Shown here piece by piece: positions 47,632-60,779 of a DNA stretch of 64,000 nucleotides. Numbering within the stretch: position 1 is the first letter of the stretch; each line of letters starts with the position of its first letter. The stretch covers positions 62,001-126,000 of the forward strand of contig NW_027469214.1 in NCBI RefSeq assembly GCF_051020765.1, written 5' to 3'. A program made the position numbers and the translations under genes. The DNA comes from Lasioglossum baleicum. Its lineage: Eukaryota; Arthropoda; Insecta; Hymenoptera; Halictidae. The notes beneath the pieces are model-generated. The model was not told where the DNA came from. It was given only the letters and a program-made list of their open reading frames with translations, and did no database searches.

Positions 47632-50591
47632 TTGTGGGATGCGCATGCGCAGGTTTTTGGGATGCGCATGCGCAGGTTTTTTGGGATGCGCATGCGCAGG
47701 TTTTTTGGGATGCGCATGGCTAGTCGAGGAAAAACACGTGCGAGAGGATGCATCCCGCAGGCTAGTCGAGTAAAAACACGTGCGAGAGGATGCATCCCGC
47801 AGGCTAGTCGAGTAAAAACACGTGCGAGAGGATGCGTCCCGCAGGCTAGTCGAGCAAAAACACGTGCGAGAGTATGCATCCCGCAGGCTAGTCGAGCAAA
47901 AACACGTGCGAGAGGATGCATCCCGCAGGCTAGTCGAGCAAAAACACGTGCGAGAGGATGTATCCCGCAGGCTAGTCGAGTAAAAACACGTGCGGGAGGA
48001 TGCATCCCGCAGGCTAGTCGAGTAAAAACACGTGCGACAGGATGCATCCCGCAGGCTAGTCGAGCAAAAACACGTGCGAGAGGATGCATCCCGCAGGCTA
48101 GTCGAGTAAAAACACGTGCGAGGTTTTGTGGGATGCGCATGCGCAGGTTTTGTGGGACGCGCATGCGCAGGTTTTTTGGGATGCGCATGGCTAGTCGAGC
48201 AAAATCACGTGCGAGAGGATGCATCCCGCAGGGTAGTCGAGTAAAAACACGTGCGAGAGGATGCATCCCGCAGGCTAGTCGAGTAAAAACACGTGCGAGA
48301 GGATGCATCCCGCAGGCTAGTCGAGTAAAAACACGTGCGAGGTTTTGTGGGATGCGCATGCGCAGGTTTTGTGGGACGCGCATGCGCAGGTTTTTTGGGA
48401 TGCGCATGGCTAGTCGAGCAAAATCACGTGCGAGAGGATGCATCCCGCAGGCTAGTCGAGTAAAAACACGTGCGAGAGGATGCATCCCGCAGGCTAGTCG
48501 AGTAAAAACACGTGCGAGGTTTTGTGGGATGCGCATGCGCAGGTTTTGTGGGACGCGCATGCGCAGGTTTTTTGGGATGCGCATGGCTAGTCGAGCAAAA
48601 TCACGTGCGAGAGGATGCATCCCGCAGGGTAGTCGAGTAAAAACACGTGCGAGAGGATGCATCCCGCAGGCTAGTCGAGTAATAACACGTGCGAGAGGAT
48701 GCATCCCGCAGGCTAGTCGAGCAAAAACACGTGCGAGAGGATGCATCCCGCAGGCTAGTCGAGCAAAAACACGTGCGAGAGGATGCATCCCGCAGGCTAG
48801 TCGAGCACAAACACCTGCGAGGTTTTGTGGGAATCGCATGCGCAGGTTTTGTGGGATGCGCATGCGCAGGTTTTTTGGGATGCGCATGGCTAGTCGAGCA
48901 AAAACACGTGCGAGAGGATGCATCCCGCAGGCTAGTCGAGTAAAAACACGTGCGAGAGGATGCATCCCGCAGGCTAGTCGAGTAAAAACACGTGCGAGGT
49001 TTTGTGGGATGCGCATGCGCAGGTTTTGTGGGATGCGCATGCGCAGGTTTTTTGGGATGCGCATGCGCAGGTTTTTTGGGATGCGCATGCCTAGTCGAGC
49101 AAAAACACGTGCGAGAGGATGCATCCCGCAGGCTAGTCGAGCAAAAACACGTGCGAGAGGATGCATCCCGCAGGCTAGTCGAGCAAAAACACGTGCGAGA
49201 GGATGTATCCCGCAGGGTAGTCGAGTAAAAACACGTGCGAGAGGATGCATCCCGCAGGCTAGTCGAGTAAAAACACGTGCGAGAGGATGCATCCCGCAGG
49301 CTAGTCGAGTAAAAACACGTGCGAGGTTTTGTGGGATGCGCATGCGCAGGTTTTGTGGGACGCGCATGCGCAGGTTTTTTGGGATGCGCATGGCTAGTCG
49401 AGCAAAATCACGTGCGAGAGGATGCATCCCGCAGGCTAGTCGAGTAAAAACACGTGCGAGAGGATGCATCCCGCAGGCTAGTCGAGTAAAAACACGTGCG
49501 AGGTTTTGTGGGATGCGCATGCGCAGGTTTTGTGGGACGCGCATGCGCAGGTTTTTTGGGATGCGCATGGCTAGTCGAGCAAAATCACGTGCGAGAGGAT
49601 GCATCCCGCAGGGTAGTCGAGTAAAAACACGTGCGAGAGGATGCATCCCGCAGGCTAGTCGAGTAATAACACGTGCGAGAGGATGCATCCCGCAGGCTAG
49701 TCGAGCAAAAACACGTGCGAGAGGATGCATCCCGCAGGCTAGTCGAGCAAAAACACGTGCGAGAGGATGCATCCCGCAGGCTAGTCGAGCAAAAACACGT
49801 GCGAGAGGATGCATCCCGCAGGCTAGTCGAGTAAAAACACGTGCGAGAGGATGCATCCCGCAGGCTAGTCGAGTAAAAACACGTGCGAGGTTTTGTGGGA
49901 TGCGCATGCGCAGGTTTTGTGGGATGCGCATGCGCAGGTTTTTTGGGATGCGCATGGCTAGTCGAGCAAAAACACGTGCGAGAGGATGCATCCCGCAGGG
50001 TAGTCGAGTAGAAACACGTGCGAGAGGATGCATCCCGCAGGCTAGTCGAGCAAAAACACGTGCGAGAGGATGCATCCCGCAGGCTAGTCGAGTAAAAACA
50101 CGTGCGAGAGGATGCATCCCGCAGGCTAGTCGAGTAAAAACACGTGCGAGGTTTTGTGGGATGCGCATGCGCAGGTTTTGTGGGATGCGCATGCGCAGGT
50201 TTTTTGGGATGCGCATGGCTAGTCGAGCAAAAACACGTGCGAGAGGATGCATCCCGCAGGGTAGTCGAGTAAAAACACGTGCGAGAGGATGCATCCCGCA
50301 GGCTAGTCGAGTAAAAACACGTGCGAGAGGATGCATCCCGCAGGCTAGTCGAGTAAAAAGACGTGCGAGAGGATGCATCCCGCAGGCTAGTCGAGTAAAA
50401 ACACGTGCGAGGGTTTGTGGGATGCGCATGCGCAGGTTTTGTGGGATGCGCATGCGCAGGATTTTTGGGATGCGCATGGCTAGTCGAGCAAAAACACGTG
50501 CGAGAGGATGCATCCCGCAGGCTAGTCGAGCAAAAACACGTGCGAGAGGATGCATCCCGCAGGCTAGTCGAGTAAAAACACGTGCGAGGTT
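47632..50591 (+). repeat. Cassette 30b (2,960 bp), bounded by five-T B clusters
   Basis: Starts with the five-T B near 47,652, then GATGCGTCC, GAGAGTATGC near 47,870 and GCGACAGGATG near 48,036. Three GGACGCGC clusters follow, then GTAATAACACG near 48,680. A shortened A block near 49,105-49,230 returns to a second series with GTAATAACACG near 49,668, so this block carries an internal duplication of about 1 kb. It ends with GTAAAAAGACG near 50,357 and GAGGGTTTGTGGG near 50,410. Confidence 0.82.
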
Positions 50592-53140
50592 TTGTGGGAT
50601 GCGCAGGTTTTGTGGGATGCGCATGCGCAGGTTTTTGGGATGCGCATGCGCAGGTTTTTTGGGATGCGCATGCGCAGGTTTTTTGGGATGCGCATGGCTA
50701 GTCGAGCAAAAACACGTGCGAGAGGATGCATCCCGCAGGCTAGTCGAGTAAAAACACGTGCGAGAGGATGCATCCCGCAGGCTAGTCGAGTAAAAACACG
50801 TGCGAGAGGATGCGTCCCGCAGGCTAGTCGAGCAAAAACACGTGCGAGAGTATGCATCCCGCAGGCTAGTCGAGCAAAAACACGTGCGAGAGGATGCATC
50901 CCGCAGGCTAGTCGAGCAAAAACACGTGCGAGAGGATGTATCCCGCAGGCTAGTCGAGTAAAAACACGTGCGGGAGGATGCATCCCGCAGGCTAGTCGAG
51001 TAAAAACACGTGCGACAGGATGCATCCCGCAGGCTAGTCGAGCAAAAACACGTGCGAGGGGATGCATCCCGCAGGCTAGTCGAGTAAAAACACGTGCGAG
51101 GTTTTGTGGGATGCGCATGCGCAGGTTTTGTGGGACGCGCATGCGCAGGTTTTTTGGGATGCGCATGGCTAGTCGAGCAAAATCACGTGCGAGAGGATGC
51201 ATCCCGCAGGGTAGTCGAGTAAAAACACGTGCGAGAGGATGCATCCCGCAGGCTAGTCGAGTAAAAACACGTGCGAGAGGATGCATCCCGCAGGCTAGTC
51301 GAGTAAAAACACGTGCGAGGTTTTGTGGGATGCGCATGCGCAGGTTTTGTGGGACGCGCATGCGCAGGTTTTTTGGGATGCGCATGGCTAGTCGAGCAAA
51401 ATCACGTGCGAGAGGATGCATCCCGCAGGCTAGTCGAGTAAAAACACGTGCGAGAGGATGCATCCCGCAGGCTAGTCGAGTAAAAACACGTGCGAGGTTT
51501 TGTGGGATGCGCATGCGCAGGTTTTGTGGGACGCGCATGCGCAGGTTTTTTGGGATGCGCATGGCTAGTCGAGCAAAATCACGTGCGAGAGGATGCATCC
51601 CGCAGGGTAGTCGAGTAAAAACACGTGCGAGAGGATGCATCCCGCAGGCTAGTCGAGTAATAACACGTGCGAGAGGATGCATCCCGCAGGCTAGTCGAGC
51701 AAAAACACGTGCGAGAGGATGCATCCCGCAGGCTAGTCGAGCACAAACACCTGCGAGGTTTTGTGGGAATCGCATGCGCAGGTTTTGTGGGATGCGCATG
51801 CGCAGGTTTTTTGGGATGCGCATGGCTAGTCGAGCAAAAACACGTGCGAGAGGATGCATCCCGCAGGCTAGTCGAGTAAAAACACGTGCGAGAGGATGCA
51901 TCCCGCAGGCTAGTCGAGTAAAAACACGTGCGAGGTTTTGTGGGATGCGCATGCGCAGGTTTTGTGGGATGCGCATGCGCAGGTTTTTTGGGATGCGCAT
52001 GCGCAGGTTTTTTGGGATGCGCATGGCTAGTCGAGCAAAATCACGTGCGAGAGGATGCATCCCGCAGGCTAGTCGAGTAAAACCACGTGCGAGAGGATAC
52101 ATCCCGCAGGCTAGTCGAGTAAAAACACGTGCGAGAGGATGCATCCCGCAGGCTAGTCGAGTAAAAACACGTGCGAGGTTTTGTGGGATGCGCATGCGCA
52201 GGTTTTGTGGGACGCGCATGCGCAGGTTTTTTGGGATGCGCATGGCTAGTCGAGCAAAATCACGTGCGAGAGGATGCATCCCGCAGGGTAGTCGAGTAAA
52301 AACACGTGCGAGAGGATGCATCCCGCAGGCTAGTCGAGCAAAAACACGTGCGAGAGGATGCATCCCGCAGGCTAGTCGAGTAAAAACACGTGCGAGAGGA
52401 TGCATCCCGCAGGCTAGTCGAGTAAAAACACGTGCGAGGTTTTGTGGGATGCGCATGCGCAGGTTTTGTGGGATGCGCATGCGCAGGTTTTTTGGGATGC
52501 GCATGGCTAGTCGAGCAAAAACACGTGCGAGAGGATGCATCCCGCAGGGTAGTCGAGTAGAAACACGTGCGAGAGGATGCATCCCGCAGGCTAGTCGAGC
52601 AAAAACACGTGCGAGAGGATGCATCCCGCAGGCTAGTCGAGTAAAAACACGTGCGAGAGGATGCATCCCGCAGGCTAGTCGAGTAAAAACACGTGCGAGG
52701 TTTTGTGGGATGCGCATGCGCAGGTTTTGTGGGATGCGCATGCGCAGGTTTTTTGGGATGCGCATGGCTAGTCGAGCAAAAACACGTGCGAGAGGATGCA
52801 TCCCGCAGGGTAGTCGAGTAAAAACACGTGCGAGAGGATGCATCCCGCAGGCTAGTCGAGTAAAAACACGTGCGAGAGGATGCATCCCGCAGGCTAGTCG
52901 AGTAAAAAGACGTGCGAGAGGATGCATCCCGCAGGCTAGTCGAGTAAAAACACGTGCGAGGTTTTGTGGGATGCGCATGCGCAGGTTTTGTGGGATGCGC
53001 ATGCGCAGGATTTTTGGGATGCGCATGGCTAGTCGAGCAAAAACACGTGCGAGAGGATGCATCCCGCAGGCTAGTCGAGCAAAAACACGTGCGAGAGGAT
53101 GCATCCCGCAGGCTAGTCGAGTAAAAACACGTGCGAGGTT
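50592..53140 (+). repeat. Cassette 30c (2,549 bp), bounded by five-T B clusters
   Basis: Starts with the short 18-bp B and a five-T B near 50,631. Here the monomer after the cluster is GAGCAAAAAC, whereas sister blocks have GAGGAAAAAC. GAGAGTATGC lies near 50,847, GCGACAGGATG near 51,013 and a private GCGAGGGGATGC near 51,055. One A monomer of the GTAATAACACG block (near 51,659) is missing. Near 52,020 it runs into a cassette-start-like series (CAAAATCACG, then GATACATCC) with no end monomer in between. Confidence 0.82.
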
Positions 53141-54318
53141 TTGTGGGATGCGCAGGTTTTGTGGGATGCGCATGCGCAGGTTTTTGGGATGCGCATGCGC
53201 AGGTTTTTTGGGATGCGCATGCGCAGGTTTTTTGGGATGCGCATGGCTAGTCGAGGAAAAACACGTGCGAGAGGATGCATCCCGCAGGCTAGTCGAGTAA
53301 AAACACGTGCGAGAGGATGCATCCCGCAGGCTAGTCGAGTAAAAACACGTGCGAGGTTTTGTGGGATGCGCATGCGCAGGTTTTGTGGGACGCGCATGCG
53401 CAGGTTTTTTGGGATGCGCATGGCTAGTCGAGCAAAATCACGTGCGAGAGGATGCATCCCGCAGGGTAGTCGAGTAAAAACACGTGCGAGAGGATGCATC
53501 CCGCAGGCTAGTCGAGCAAAAACACGTGCGAGAGGATGCATCCCGCAGGCTAGTCGAGTAAAAACACGTGCGAGAGGATGCATCCCGCAGGCTAGTCGAG
53601 TAAAAACACGTGCGAGGTTTTGTGGGATGCGCATGCGCAGGTTTTGTGGGATGCGCATGCGCAGGTTTTTTGGGATGCGCATGGCTAGTCGAGCAAAAAC
53701 ACGTGCGAGAGGATGCATCCCGCAGGGTAGTCGAGTAGAAACACGTGCGAGAGGATGCATCCCGCAGGCTAGTCGAGCAAAAACACGTGCGAGAGGATGC
53801 ATCCCGCAGGCTAGTCGAGTAAAAACACGTGCGAGAGGATGCATCCCGCAGGCTAGTCGAGTAAAAACACGTGCGAGGTTTTGTGGGATGCGCATGCGCA
53901 GGTTTTGTGGGATGCGCATGCGCAGGTTTTTTGGGATGCGCATGGCTAGTCGAGCAAAAACACGTGCGAGAGGATGCATCCCGCAGGGTAGTCGAGTAAA
54001 AACACGTGCGAGAGGATGCATCCCGCAGGCTAGTCGAGTAAAAACACGTGCGAGAGGATGCATCCCGCAGGCTAGTCGAGTAAAAAGACGTGCGAGAGGA
54101 TGCATCCCGCAGGCTAGTCGAGTAAAAACACGTGCGAGGGTTTGTGGGATGCGCATGCGCAGGTTTTGTGGGATGAGCATGCGCAGGATTTTTGGGATGC
54201 GCATGGCTAGTCGAGCAAAAACACGTGCGAGAGGATGCATCCCGCAGGCTAGTCGAGCAAAAACACGTGCGAGAGGATGCATCCCGCAGGCTAGTCGAGT
54301 AAAAACACGTGCGAGGTT
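53141..54318 (+). repeat. Cassette 30d (1,178 bp), bounded by five-T B clusters
   Basis: The shortest of this group. After the five-T B near 53,180 and two A monomers it goes directly to a GGACGCGC cluster, so the GAGAGTATGC/GCGACAGGATG block is absent. GTAGAAACACG lies near 53,734, GTAAAAAGACG near 54,084, and a private GGATGAGCATGC near 54,174. Confidence 0.82.
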
Positions 54319-56796
54319 TTGTGGGATGCGCAGGTTTTGTGGGATGCGCATGCGCAGGTTTTTGGGATGCGCATGCGCAGGTTTTTTGGGATGCGCATGC
54401 GCAGGTTTTTTGGGATGCGCATGGCTAGTCGAGGAAAAACACGTGCGAGAGGATGCATCCCGCAGGCTAGTCGAGTAAAAACACGTGCGAGAGGATGCAT
54501 CCCGCAGGCTAGTCGAGTAAAAACACGTGCGAGAGGATGCGTCCCGCAGGCTAGTCGAGCAAAAACACGTGCGAGAGTATGCATCCCGCAGGCTAGTCGA
54601 GCAAAAACACGTGCGAGAGGATGCATCCCGCAGGCTAGTCGAGCAAAAACACGTGCGAGAGGATGTATCCCGCAGGCTAGTCGAGTAAAAACACGTGCGG
54701 GAGGATGCATCCCGCAGGCTAGTCGAGTAAAAACACGTGCGACAGGATGCATCCCGCAGGCTAGTCGAGCAAAAACACGTGCGAGAGGATGCATCCCGCA
54801 GGCTAGTCGAGTAAAAACACGTGCGAGGTTTTGTGGGATGCGCATGCGCAGGTTTTGTGGGACGCGCATGCGCAGGTTTTTTGGGATGCGCATGGCTAGT
54901 CGAGCAAAATCACGTGCGAGAGGATGCATCCCGCAGGGTAGTCGAGTAAAAACACGTGCGAGAGGATGCATCCCGCAGGCTAGTCGAGTAAAAACACGTG
55001 CGAGAGGATGCATCCCGCAGGCTAGTCGAGTAAAAACACGTGCGAGGTTTTGTGGGATGCGCATGCGCAGGTTTTGTGGGACGCGCATGCGCAGGTTTTT
55101 TGGGATGCGCATGGCTAGTCGAGCAAAATCACGTGCGAGAGGATGCATCCCGCAGGCTAGTCGAGTAAAAACACGTGCGAGAGGATGCATCCCGCAGGCT
55201 AGTCGAGTAAAAACACGTGCGAGGTTTTGTGGGATGCGCATGCGCAGGTTTTGTGGGACGCGCATGCGCAGGTTTTTTGGGATGCGCATGGCTAGTCGAG
55301 CAAAATCACGTGCGAGAGGATGCATCCCGCAGGGTAGTCGAGTAAAAACACGTGCGAGAGGATGCATCCCGCAGGCTAGTCGAGTAATAACACGTGCGAG
55401 AGGATGCATCCCGCAGGCTAGTCGAGCAAAAACACGTGCGAGAGGATGCATCCCGCAGGCTAGTCGAGCAAAAACACGTGCGAGAGGATGCATCCCGCAG
55501 GCTAGTCGAGCACAAACACCTGCGAGGTTTTGTGGGAATCGCATGCGCAGGTTTTGTGGGATGCGCATGCGCAGGTTTTTTGGGATGCGCATGGCTAGTC
55601 GAGCAAAAACACGTGCGAGAGGATGCATCCCGCAGGCTAGTCGAGTAAAAACACGTGCGAGAGGATGCATCCCGCAGGCTAGTCGAGTAAAAACACGTGC
55701 GAGGTTTTGTGGGATGCGCATGCGCAGGTTTTGTGGGATGCGCATGCGCAGGTTTTTTGGGATGCGCATGCGCAGGTTTTTTGGGATGCGCATGCCTAGT
55801 CGAGCAAAAACACGTGCGAGAGGATGCATCCCGCAGGCTAGTCGAGTAAAAACACGTGCGAGAGGATGCATCCCGCAGGCTAGTCGAGTAAAAACACGTG
55901 CGAGAGGATGCATCCCGCAGGCTAGTCGAGTAAAAACACGTGCGAGAGGATGCGTCCCGCAGGCTAGTCGAGCAAAAACACGTGCGAGAGGATGTATCCC
56001 GCAGGCTAGTCGAGTAAAAACGCGTGCGGGAGGATGCATCCCGCAGGCTAGTCGAGTAAAAACACGTGCGAGAGGATGCATCCCGCAGGCTAGTCGAGTA
56101 AAAACACGTGCGAGAGGATGCATCCCGCAGGCTAGTCGAGCAAAAACACGTGCGAGAGGATGCATCCCGCAGGCTAGTCGAGTAAAAACACGTGCGAGAG
56201 GATGCATCCCGCAGGCTAGTCGAGTAAAAACACGTGCGAGGTTTTGTGGGATGCGCATGCGCAGGTTTTTTGGGATGCGCATGGCTAGTCGAGCAAAAAC
56301 ACGTGCGAGAGGATGCATCCCGCAGGGTAGTCGAGTAGAAACACGTGCGAGAGGATGCATCCCGCAGGCTAGTCGAGTAAAAACACGTGCGAGAGGATGC
56401 ATCCCGCAGGCTAGTCGAGTAAAAACACGTGCGAGAGGATGCATCCCGCAGGCTAGTCGAGTAAAAACACGTGCGAGGTTTTGTGGGATGCGCATGCGCA
56501 GGTTTTGTGGGATGCGCATGCGCAGGTTTTTTGGGATGCGCATGGCTAGTCGAGCAAAAACACGTGCGAGAGGATGTATCCCGCAGGCTAGTCGAGTAAA
56601 AACACGTGCGGGAGGATGCATCCCGCAGGCTAGTCGAGTAAAAACACGTGCGAGAGGATGCATCCCGCAGGCTAGTCGAGCAAAAACACGTGCGAGAGGA
56701 TGCATCCCGCAGGCTAGTCGAGTAAAAACACGTGCGAGAGGATGAATCCCGAAGGCTAGTCGAGTAAAAACACGTGCGAGAGGATGCATCCCGCAG
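54319..56796 (+). repeat. Cassette 30e (2,478 bp), last part of the stretch
   Basis: Five-T B near 54,359, GAGAGTATGC near 54,575, GCGACAGGATG near 54,741, GTAATAACACG near 55,385 and CACCTG/GGAATCGC near 55,517. Later an A block is shortened (AACGCGTGCGGG near 56,020) and the following B cluster near 56,239 has one unit fewer than usual. The GATGAATCCCGAAG monomer returns near 56,745. Confidence 0.83.
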
Positions 56797-57612
56797 GCTA
56801 GTCGAGTAAAAACACGTGCGAGGTTTTGTGGGATGCGCATGCGCAGGTTTTGTGGGATGCGCATGCGCAGGTTTTTTGGGATGCGCATGGCTAGTCGAGC
56901 AAAATCACGTGCGAGAGGATGCATCCCGCAGGCTAGTCGAGTAAAACCACGTGCGAGAGGGTACATACCGCAGGCTAGTCGAGTAAAAACACGTGCGAGA
57001 GGATGCATCCCGCAGGCTAGTCGAGTAAAAACACGTGCGAGGTTTTGTGGGATGCGCATGCGCAGGTTTTGTGGGACGCGCATGCGCAGGTTTTTTGGGA
57101 TGCGCATGGCTAGTCGAGCAAAATCACGTGCGAGAGGATGCATCCCGCAGGGTAGTCGAGTAAAAACACGTGCGAGAGGATGCATCCCGCAGGCTAGTCG
57201 AGTAATAACACGTGCGAGAGGATGCATCCCGCAGGCTAGTCGAGCAAAAACACGTGCGAGAGGATGCATCCCGCAGGCTAGTCGAGCAAAAACACGTGCG
57301 AGAGGATGCATCCCGCAGGCTAGTCGAGCAAAAACACGTGCGAGAGGATGCATCCCGCAGGCTAGTCGAGCAAAAACACGTGCGAGAGGATGTATCCCGC
57401 AGGCTAGTCGAGTAAAAACGCGTGCGGGAGGATGCATCCCGCAGGCTAGTCGAGTAAAAACACGTGCGAGAGGATGCATCCCGCAGGCTAGTCGAGCAAA
57501 AACACGTGCGAGAGGATGCATCCCGCAGGCTAGTCGAGTAAAAACACGTGCGAGAGGATGAATCCCGAAGGCTAGTCGAGTAAAAACACGTGCGAGAGGA
57601 TGCATCCCGCAG
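56797..57612 (+). repeat. Cassette 31 (816 bp), shortest cassette
   Basis: Only two B clusters. It starts with five A's and GAGGGTACATACCGC near 56,958. After GTAATAACACG near 57,203 the CACCTG/GGAATCGC cluster and everything up to the GATGTATCC monomer near 57,390 are missing, leaving one uninterrupted A run to the end. A simple deletion of cassette 23/29 type explains it. Confidence 0.87.
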
Positions 57613-59671
57613 GCTAGTCGAGTAAACACGTGCGAGGTTTTGTGGGATGCGCATGCGCAGGTTTTGTGGGATGCGCATGCGCAGGTTTTTTGGGATGCGC
57701 ATGGCTAGTCGAGCAAAATCACGTGCGAGAGGATGCATCCCGCAGGCTAGTCGAGTAAAACCACGTGCGAGAGGATACATCCCGCAGGCTAGTCGAGTAA
57801 AAACACGTGCGAGAGGATGCATCCCGCAGGCTAGTCGAGTAAAAACACGTGCGAGAGGATGCATCCCGCAGGCTAGTCGAGTAAAAACACGTGCGAGGTT
57901 TTGTGGGATGCGCATGCGCAGGTTTTGTGGGACGCGCATGCGCAGGTTTTTTGGGATGCGCATGGCTAGTCGAGCAAAATCACGTGCGAGAGGATGCATC
58001 CCGCAGGGTAGTCGAGTAAAAACACGTGCGAGAGGATGCATCCCGCAGGCTAGTCGAGCAAAAACACGTGCGAGAGGATGCATCCCGCAGGCTAGTCGAG
58101 TAAAAACACGTGCGAGAGGATGCATCCCGCAGGCTAGTCGAGTAAAAACACGTGCGAGGTTTTGTGGGATGCGCATGCGCAGGTTTTGTGGGACGCGCAT
58201 GCGCAGGTTTTTTGGGATGCGCATGGCTAGTCGAGCAAAATCACGTGCGAGAGGATGCATCCCGCAGGGTAGTCGAGTAAAAACACGTGCGAGAGGATGC
58301 ATCCCGCAGGCTAGTCGAGCAAAAACACGTGCGAGAGGATGCATCCCGCAGGCTAGTCGAGTAAAAACACGTGCGAGAGGATGCATCCCGCAGGCTAGTC
58401 GAGTAAAAACACGTGCGAGGTTTTGTGGGATGCGCATGCGCAGGTTTTGTGGGACGCGCATGCGCAGGTTTTTTGGGATGCGCATGGCTAGTCGAGCAAA
58501 ATCACGTGCGAGAGGATGCATCCCGCAGGCTAGTCGAGTAAAAACACGTGCGAGAGGATGCATCCCGCAGGCTAGTCGAGTAAAAACACGTGCGAGGTTT
58601 TGTGGGATGCGCATGCGCAGGTTTTGTGGGACGCGCATGCGCAGGTTTTTTGGGATGCGCATGGCTAGTCGAGCAAAATCACGTGCGAGAGGATGCATCC
58701 CGCAGGGTAGTCGAGTAAAAACACGTGCGAGAGGATGCATCCCGCAGGCTAGTCGAGTAATAACACGTGCGAGAGGATGCATCCCGCAGGCTAGTCGAGC
58801 AAAAACACGTGCGAGAGGATGCATCCCGCAGGCTAGTCGAGCAAAAACACGTGCGAGAGGATGCATCCCGCAGGCTAGTCGAGCACAAACACCTGCGAGG
58901 TTTTGTGGGAATCGCATGCGCAGGTTTTGTGGGATGCGCATGCGCAGGTTTTTTGGGATGCGCATGGCTAGTCGAGCAAAAACACGTGCGAGAGGATGCA
59001 TCCCGCAGGCTAGTCGAGTAAAAACACGTGCGAGAGGATACATCCCGCAGGCTAGTCGAGTAAAAACACGTGCGAGGTTTTGTGGGATGCGCATGCGCAG
59101 GTTTTGTGGGGTGCGCATGCGCAGGTTTTTTGGGATGCGCATGCGCAGGTTTTTTGGGATGCGCATGCCTAGTCGAGCAAAAACACGTGCGAGAGGATGC
59201 ATCCCGCAGGCTAGTCGAGTAAAAACACGTGCGAGAGGATGCATCCCGCAGGCTAGTCGAGTAAAAACACGTGCGAGAGGATGCATCCCGCAGGCTAGTC
59301 GAGTAAAAACACGTGCGAGAGGATGCGTCCCGCAGGCTAGTCGAGCAAAAACACGTGCGAGAGGATGCATCCCGCAGGCTAGTCGAGCAAAAACACGTGC
59401 GAGAGGATGCATCCCGCAGGCTAGTCGAGCAAAAACACGTGCGAGAGGATGTATCCCGCAGGCTAGTCGAGTAAAAACACGTGCGGGAGGATGCATCCCG
59501 CAGGCTAGTCGAGTAAAAACACGTGCGAGAGGATGCATCCCGCAGGCTAGTCGAGCAAAAACACGTGCGAGAGGATGCATCCCGCAGGATAGTCGAGTAA
59601 AAACACGTGCGAGAGGATGAATCCCGAAGGCTAGTCGAGTAAAAACACGTGCGAGAGGATGCATCCCGCAG
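57613..59671 (+). repeat. Cassette 32 (2,059 bp)
   Basis: Cassette 24/26 type enlarged at its 5' end by a repeated GGACGCGC block: two such blocks of equal order start near 57,922 and 58,186. GTAATAACACG lies near 58,758, GGAATCGC near 58,908, GATACATCC near 59,037 and GGGTGCGC near 59,108, the last two shared with cassette 24. A private CGCAGGATAG lies near 59,586. Confidence 0.86.
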
Positions 59672-60779
59672 GCTAGTCGAGTAAACACGTGCGAGGTTTT
59701 GTGAGATGCGCATGCGCAGGTTTTGTGGGATGCGCATGCGCAGGTTTTGTGGGATGCGCATGCGCAGGTTTTTTGGGATGCGCATGGCTAGTCGAGCAAA
59801 ATCACGTGCGAGAGGATGCATCCCGCAGGCTAGTCGAGTAAAACCACGTGCGAGAGGATACATCCCGCAGGCTAGTCGAGTAAAAACACGTGCGAGAGGA
59901 TGCATCCCGCAGGCTAGTCGAGTAAAAACACGTGCGAGGTTTTGTGGGATGCGCATGCGCAGGTTTTGTGGGACGCGCATGCGCAGGTTTTTTGGGATGC
60001 GCATGGCTAGTCGAGCAAAATCACGTGCGAGAGGATGCATCCCGCAGGGTAGTCGAGTAAAAACACGTGCGAGAGGATGCATCCCGCAGGCTAGTCGAGC
60101 AAAAACACGTGCGAGAGGATGCATCCCGCAGGCTAGTCGAGTAAAAACACGTGCGAGAGGATGCATCCCGCAGGGTAGTCGAGTAAAAACACGTGCGAGG
60201 TTTTGTGGGATGCGCATGCGCAGGTTTTGTGGGATGCGCATGCGCAGGTTTTTTGGGATGCGCATGGCTAGTCGAGCAAAAACACGTGCGAGAGGATGCA
60301 TCCCGCAGGGTAGTCGAGTAGAAACACGTGCGAGAGGATGCATCCCGCAGGCTAGTCGAGTAAAAACACGTGCGAGAGGATGCATCCCGCAGGCTAGTCG
60401 AGTAAAAACACGTGCGAGAGGATGCATCCCGCAGGCTAGTCGAGTAAAAACACGTGCGAGGTTTTGTGGGATGCGCATGCGCAGGTTTTGTGGGATGCGC
60501 ATGCGCAGGTTTTTTGGGATGCGCATGGCTAGTCGAGCAAAAACACGTGCGAGAGGATGTATCCCGCAGGCTAGTCGAGTAAAAACACGTGCGGGAGGAT
60601 GCATCCCGCAGGCTAGTCGAGTAAAAACACGTGCGAGAGGATGCATCCCGCAGGCTAGTCGAGCAAAAACACGTGCGAGAGGATGCATCCCGCAGGCTAG
60701 TCGAGTAAAAACACGTGCGAGAGGATGAATCCCGAAGGCTAGTCGAGTAAAAACACGTGCGAGAGGATGCATCCCGCAG
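59672..60779 (+). repeat. Cassette 33 (1,108 bp)
   Basis: Cassette 22 type. The first B cluster has one extra unit, opened by GTGAGATGCGC near 59,701 (private). A GGTAGTCGAG unit near 60,174 immediately precedes a B cluster, which is unusual because that variant normally follows a CAAAATCACG or GAGCAAAAAC unit after a cluster. GTAGAAACACG lies near 60,311. Confidence 0.86.
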
